Shown here piece by piece: positions 59,401-64,000 of a DNA stretch of 64,000 nucleotides (within the stretch, counting starts at the first letter, position 1; the number at the start of each line of letters is the position of its first letter). This DNA comes from Pipra filicauda (Eukaryota; Chordata; Aves; Passeriformes; Pipridae), in contig NW_024104453.1 in the NCBI RefSeq assembly GCF_003945595.2, positions 62,001-126,000 of the forward strand. Direction: 5' to 3'. Below the pieces are notes generated by a model. That model did no database searches and was not told where the DNA came from. It was given only the letters and a program-made list of their open reading frames with translations. The position numbers were made by a program, and so were the translations under genes.

Positions 59401-62400
59401 AATACCTTTTTATTTTTGCTTTATGGCCTGTCCCCCGCCAATTCTGGTGATCTACACCCTCACCCCCCCCCCCCAGTGTTTTAGAAACAATCCCTGCCTG
59501 TCTCTCTCCTCCTCCCAACAGCTCCCCAATCTCTCTCCTTCCACCACCATCTCTTCCACTTGTCCACCCCCATGGACCAAGCTGGGCTGGGGACCTGTGG
59601 GCATCACCAGCTCGGCCAGGAGTGGACAGTGGCACCTCCAGGCTGCTGCAGAGCCTGGGGCAGGTGAATCCGTGGCCACAGCTCTGACTCACCACCCCAG
59701 CAACAGCACAGGAGGGAAATCACCACCAGGTCCTGTCAGGGCTGCACCAGCCTGGCAGGTCCCTCGAACCTCCCTGGGTGGCTGAGGCAGCCCTGACCAT
59801 CCCCTTGCCCCAACAGGCCAGGTTTTGCAGCCCAGCTCCAGCTGTTCCCAAGACTGGGACAGCTCTGAGCTCAGCCTGGTCCTGCCTTTGCACAGCCCAG
59901 TCTGTGCATGGTGTTTGAGCCCTGCTTGGTTTCTGCACCAGAACCGCTCAGGAGAGGCCGTGCTGTGGGCCAGGGAGGGGATTTTGGCTCCCTTTGCACC
60001 TGAAGCTCCAAAGGGAGCACCCAGTGCAGGTGGATTGATGCAGAACCACTCCCCAGCTCCCTGCACTGTGCTGGCCAGCACCCACCTCGCTGGAGGGCTC
60101 AGGGAGGGTTCCCCAGCTCCTTTCCCTGCAAACCCCCTTCCTTTAAGGAAAGATCTGTTTGCAAACAGCGCTGGGTGGGGACCCCCCCCGGGAGAGGGGG
60201 TACAGTGGAGCAGAGTTCCTCAGTGGCCTCAGCAACCCTCCTGCAGTCCCAGCCCGGCGCTGCAGCAGGAATTCAGGCCCAAAGGAGGCAGGGAGGAGAG
60301 GTGAGTGTTTATCCCTGAGAAATGTGGAGATTTGCTGCGATGAGGCTGACTAAGAACATTACATTTGCCACGCTAAGCTGGAGAGCCTTGGGGCTTTATC
60401 GGGGCTCAGGCGCTCACTCCGTCAGGGAGAGGCTTCAGGCACGTCGGGATTTACAGGCACGGAGAGGAAAACAGCCATCCCCTGGGAAAACAGCCATCCC
60501 CTGGGAAGAGCCAGCAAGGCTGGCAGTGCAGACAGGACTATTTCCCTGTGCTAGGAGGGGTATCAGGGCAGCAACTGCTCTCCCGAGGCCCAAACGGGAT
60601 TTCGAGGATTAACACAAAACCCCCATCACGGTCATTCCCATTTTCCTTCCTTTTCCATAGCACTGGGCTCAGCACCTCCTGTGGGACTTCTCTCTTGCAC
60701 AGACCCCTGTGGGTGCACAGAGGGTGGGCAGGGAGGAACAGGAGCTGCTGGATGAGTGGCTACAGGCAGCTGGCAACAGGATTGGGGCTGCACTTGGCTC
60801 CCGTCCCTCCCCACCACATCGGGGCTTCTCTGGGAAAAATGAGAGTACAGGAGCAGGTTAACAGCCAGGAAAATGATTGCTAACAACACGACCAGGGGCT
60901 TGTTCCTTCCCGTTTTATTGGAGCCTGAGTGATTACTCGTAGGTACTTAAAAGGCAGGACTGTGTGTTATTGCCGGGGCTGCTCGGGAGGGACGGGAGGC
61001 TCATTAACGAGCGGCTCTCTCCGGCTGCCGGGAGCATTCCCAGGGGCCGGGCTGGAAGCAGAGCAGGTTTGAGGGAGAGTGTTGAGGCAGCAGCACGGGG
61101 GGATGGAGGAGGCTGGGAATGAACCTTCTGCTCTGCCAGCGACGCTCCAGCCAAGGCACCGCAGGGAATGAGGGGTCTGGGACAGGGAAGGGACAGGAAC
61201 GGGCTGCAGGACAGCTCAGGACAAATGGCCACCTCAGCCTGGGAAAAGGAGGATGGAAGAGGCTTGTTGGTGTCTGCCAGGGGGGTTGGTGGAGAGAGTG
61301 GGTCACCTCAGCCTCGTTCAGCCCTGACACAGCAGGACTGGTGTGCACTGAGCTCAGGGGCTGCCTCTGAGCACAGCCAGGTCCGGGGGCACCAACCTGA
61401 GATGGGATGTAGAGATGGGGGCCAGAAAACAGCTCCGTGCGTGTCCCAGGACATCTTTAAACAGCTGGAGGCAGAATAAGGCCCATGGTGCCCGAGGACA
61501 GGGGGGCACAGAGGACAGGGGGGCACAGAGGCTGCGGGGCGGCCACGGGCCCTGCGGGGCGGGCAGGCTGGGCAGGGGGCGGGTGGGAACAGTGATAAAT
61601 GAGTTTAATTCCTGAGCAGACACCGATGGGAGGGGGTGATTAATGGGACAGGCACATCCTCGTGGCCTCAGGAGCTCAGGGAGCTGTGTTGGCAGAGGAT
61701 GGAGCAGCACGGACTGGAGGATGGGAGGTTGGGAGCTGAGCAGAGACCAGATAGCAGGGAACAACAGGCAGAGAGTCTATCTCCCTCCTGCCCACTCTGT
61801 CCCTCTGACCATCTCCCTGGGTCCTTCCCAGAGGTTCACAGGCATCATTTCTCCTGTCCTCTTCCCTCCCTCTTATCCCATCAAACACAGGCACTGGCAT
61901 GGCTGGTGCTCCAGGGCCCTGTCACCCTGTCACCTTCACTCCTGCACAGAGCTCCTTACCTGGCTGATGTGCCAGCACTCACTGGCCTCTGGTCCCATCC
62001 CGTTTTGCCTCTGCCTGCAAGACCAGTGCAGAACTGGCTGAACTGGGAGCTGGACTCCTCTCCTGAGGTATCCATGCTGCAGGATCTGCACTTCCAAGAG
62101 GTGGAGCAATGCCATTGGCACTGGCTGGGCTGGAGGACCCCAAGCAGCCCATCTGGGTACCTCAGCTCATCCCTCACCCCCCTCCCTGTCTGGAGCTGCC
62201 GGTGTCCCCCTGCCCCCCCAAACATTCCTCACTCCCAGCCCTGGTCTGGATCCAGCTGGCACCTCTGACTGATCTGGAGCTGGCCCTGGGCTGCTGGGCA
62301 TGTGCCAGGAGCAGCCCCTGGTGCATTGGGCACAGCAGCTGGTAGTGCTGATTAAAAACAGAGAAACCCAGCAATTATCAGGCTGTGACAGCCTGTGCTG

Positions 62401-64000
62401 CTGCGGGGGACAGGGCAGGGGGGCTGGCCAGCCCAGGGGGAGGCTGGGTCCCCAATCCCTCCCTGGACCCCACAACAGGACAGGGATATGCCAGAAAGCC
62501 TGTGTGTGCAGCTCCCACACCCACCGTGCCCACAGTGGGCACATTCCAAAGCCAACAGGCTCCAGGAGGTGACGCCCGAGTGTGGCTGTTCCTGGGTGTA
62601 AATCCACAGGGATCCGGCACCGCTGCTCCCGAGGATCCCTGTGCCATGCCCTGTGGGCACACAGCCAGGCAGGGACACGCCAAGCACACGTGTGTCACCG
62701 TGTGTGACATGGCTCACAGCTCCTCCCCCCTGCACGCGGGTCTGTCCTCCAGGACACGCCTGGACACACATGATGCTGCCAAGAGCCCCTGGGGAAGCCC
62801 CAGCCAGCCCTGCAGCCCCCAGGAAGGTGCAGGGACACCCCTGCAGCCCCTGCAGCCCCCAGGGAGGTGCAGGGACACCCCTGCAGCCCCTGCAGCCCCC
62901 AGGGAAGCACAGGGACACCCCTGCAGCCCCTGCAGCCCCCAGGGAAGCACAGGGACACCCCTGCAGCCCCTGCAGCCCCCAGGGAAGCACAGGGACACCC
63001 CTGCAGCCCCTGCAGCCCCTAGGGAAGCACAGGGACACCCCTGCAGCCCCCCTGCTCCTGCAGCCCCCTGTGCCTGTGTGTGCCCGTGGAGCCCTGAGCA
63101 GCCCCCCCCAGCCCGGCCTCCTCATTAATATCCACGGCTTGAATTATTTATTACAAACAGATGTTAGAGTTTAAAGAGTGTTAAGAGGATATCCTTGGCT
63201 AATCAATTTGGTTTTAACTAGTTTATGTATTTATTACCACCAGAATTTGGACTTCAGCTGCCATTTGGAATTATCCCTCATCCATCACCGTGCTGAACGT
63301 GCTGCTTGGATGCCTGTGCATGTCCCTGGGGACCACGAGTGAGCCACAAACCTGCTGTCTGCTGGCCATGGACTGGGCTTGCCTATTCCCTCATTTCCAA
63401 ACACTGCACTGAGCTGGAATGCTCTGTGAACTCCCCAAAATTAAGTTTTGCACTGTGGGCAGCAGCCAGACTGGGCCAGGGGAGCAAAGGGTCTCCTTGG
63501 AAAGGTGGGGCAGGGAGGAGAGAGATGTTGGGGACAAGTAGAAGAACTCCAGGCCCCAGGGGAAGGACAGGGAGATGGACTCTCAATGCTGCACCACCCT
63601 GAGTTCCAGGTGCCCCTCTGGGAGCACCTCTAGATGCTCCCAATTCACATCTCTGGGAATGTGGCCCATAAAATGCCCTGGAGGTAATTCTGGGATGAGA
63701 TCAAGCAAATGAAGCAGGTGTAGTTTGTGCCCCACGGTTGCCTTGTGCCAACAGGAGGAACCCCAGGTGTTCTCCAACCCCTTTAACAACTCAGGAAGCA
63801 GGAGCAGGGATAAGGGAGCATCCTCCGGGCTCCAGCCATGGCCAGGGGCTCCCAGTCCCACACTGTCTGTCACAGCCTCTGCTGCACCCTCAGCCTGTGC
63901 TGGGACACGTTTGGCAGACACAGGCCCCAAAGCATGAGGGCACAAAGGCAGCTGGTGTGAGCCCAGCCCACGGGCACAGCCACCACTGCTGCTCTGCCAC
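59401..64000. other. Gene-free stretch at the right edge, with a 40-bp minisatellite
   Basis: Contains a 12-C run (59463-59474), an exact 19-bp tandem pair (60466-60503), a 17-bp tandem pair (about 61495-61528), the 40-bp minisatellite (62821-63060) and an AT-rich island (63120-63245). In human the next gene would be GRM4, but none of its seven-helix or C-terminal exons is present here. Confidence 0.5.
62821..63060. repeat. 40-bp minisatellite, 6 copies
   Basis: Six units of 40 bp starting AGG(A/G)A(G/A)G(T/C)(G/A)CAGGGACACCC and continuing with CTGCAGCCCCTGCAGCCCCC. The first two share GGTGC, the last four GAAGCAC, so the array grew by duplication of a variant. The internal CTGCAGCCCC is itself duplicated. 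The period is not a multiple of 3, which explains the open frames seen in all phases. Confidence 0.95.

Noticed and set aside
62352..63128. Open frames of about 250 residues on both strands at the right edge
   Set aside because: They are translations of the 40-bp minisatellite in different phases; the repeated Cys/Gly/Val or Pro/Gln pattern is dictated by the DNA unit.
43586..64000. GRM4 expected next from mammalian gene order
   Set aside because: I looked for the seven-helix exon and the C-terminal exon on the minus strand and found neither. The gene must begin beyond the window, or lie elsewhere in this bird.

Overview
The window is nuclear DNA from a bird. Four things indicate this. There are several decayed CR1 LINE 3' ends, the dominant avian interspersed repeat. 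There is an intact RH2 (green-sensitive) cone opsin, a class lost from mammals. There is a motilin gene of avian type. The gene order IP6K3 - LEMD2 - MLN - RH2 matches what I recall of the chicken chromosome 26 microchromosome and of human 6p21.31 (IP6K3-LEMD2-MLN-GRM4, where RH2 is absent). The DNA is GC-rich with compact genes, as expected of a microchromosome. I see nothing bacterial, viral or plasmid-like.

Layout. 1-2519: first coding exon of IP6K3 (minus strand) and part of the following intron; the rest of the gene lies beyond the left edge. 2520-7040: non-coding DNA that should hold the IP6K3 5' region, with a CR1 scrap and a 26-bp minisatellite. 7045-19540: LEMD2 (minus), nine coding exons that I could join in phase into a 740-residue inner nuclear membrane protein, with a long 3' UTR and a CpG-rich first exon. 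19540-24110: intergenic, with two CR1 fragments. 24110-29290: MLN (minus), with TATA box, non-coding first exon, four coding exons and a probable last exon carrying the stop. 29290-38900: intergenic, possibly regulatory. 38900-43590: RH2 opsin (plus), five coding exons, 355 residues. 43590-64000: about 20 kb in which I find no gene, only CR1 scraps, minisatellites, AT-rich islands and one CpG-rich patch. In human the next gene would be GRM4; none of its exons is visible here.

The genes do not form a pathway. They are syntenic neighbours with unrelated jobs: inositol pyrophosphate synthesis, nuclear envelope structure, a gut peptide hormone and cone vision. The most notable points are: glutamate rather than glutamine at residue 122 of RH2, a rod/cone functional switch site; a tryptophan-marked repeat expansion in the nucleoplasmic domain of LEMD2; a motilin lengthened to 23 residues by one glycine; two competing acceptors for the last MLN exon; and a tail-to-tail CR1 pair forming a near-perfect inverted repeat in a LEMD2 intron.
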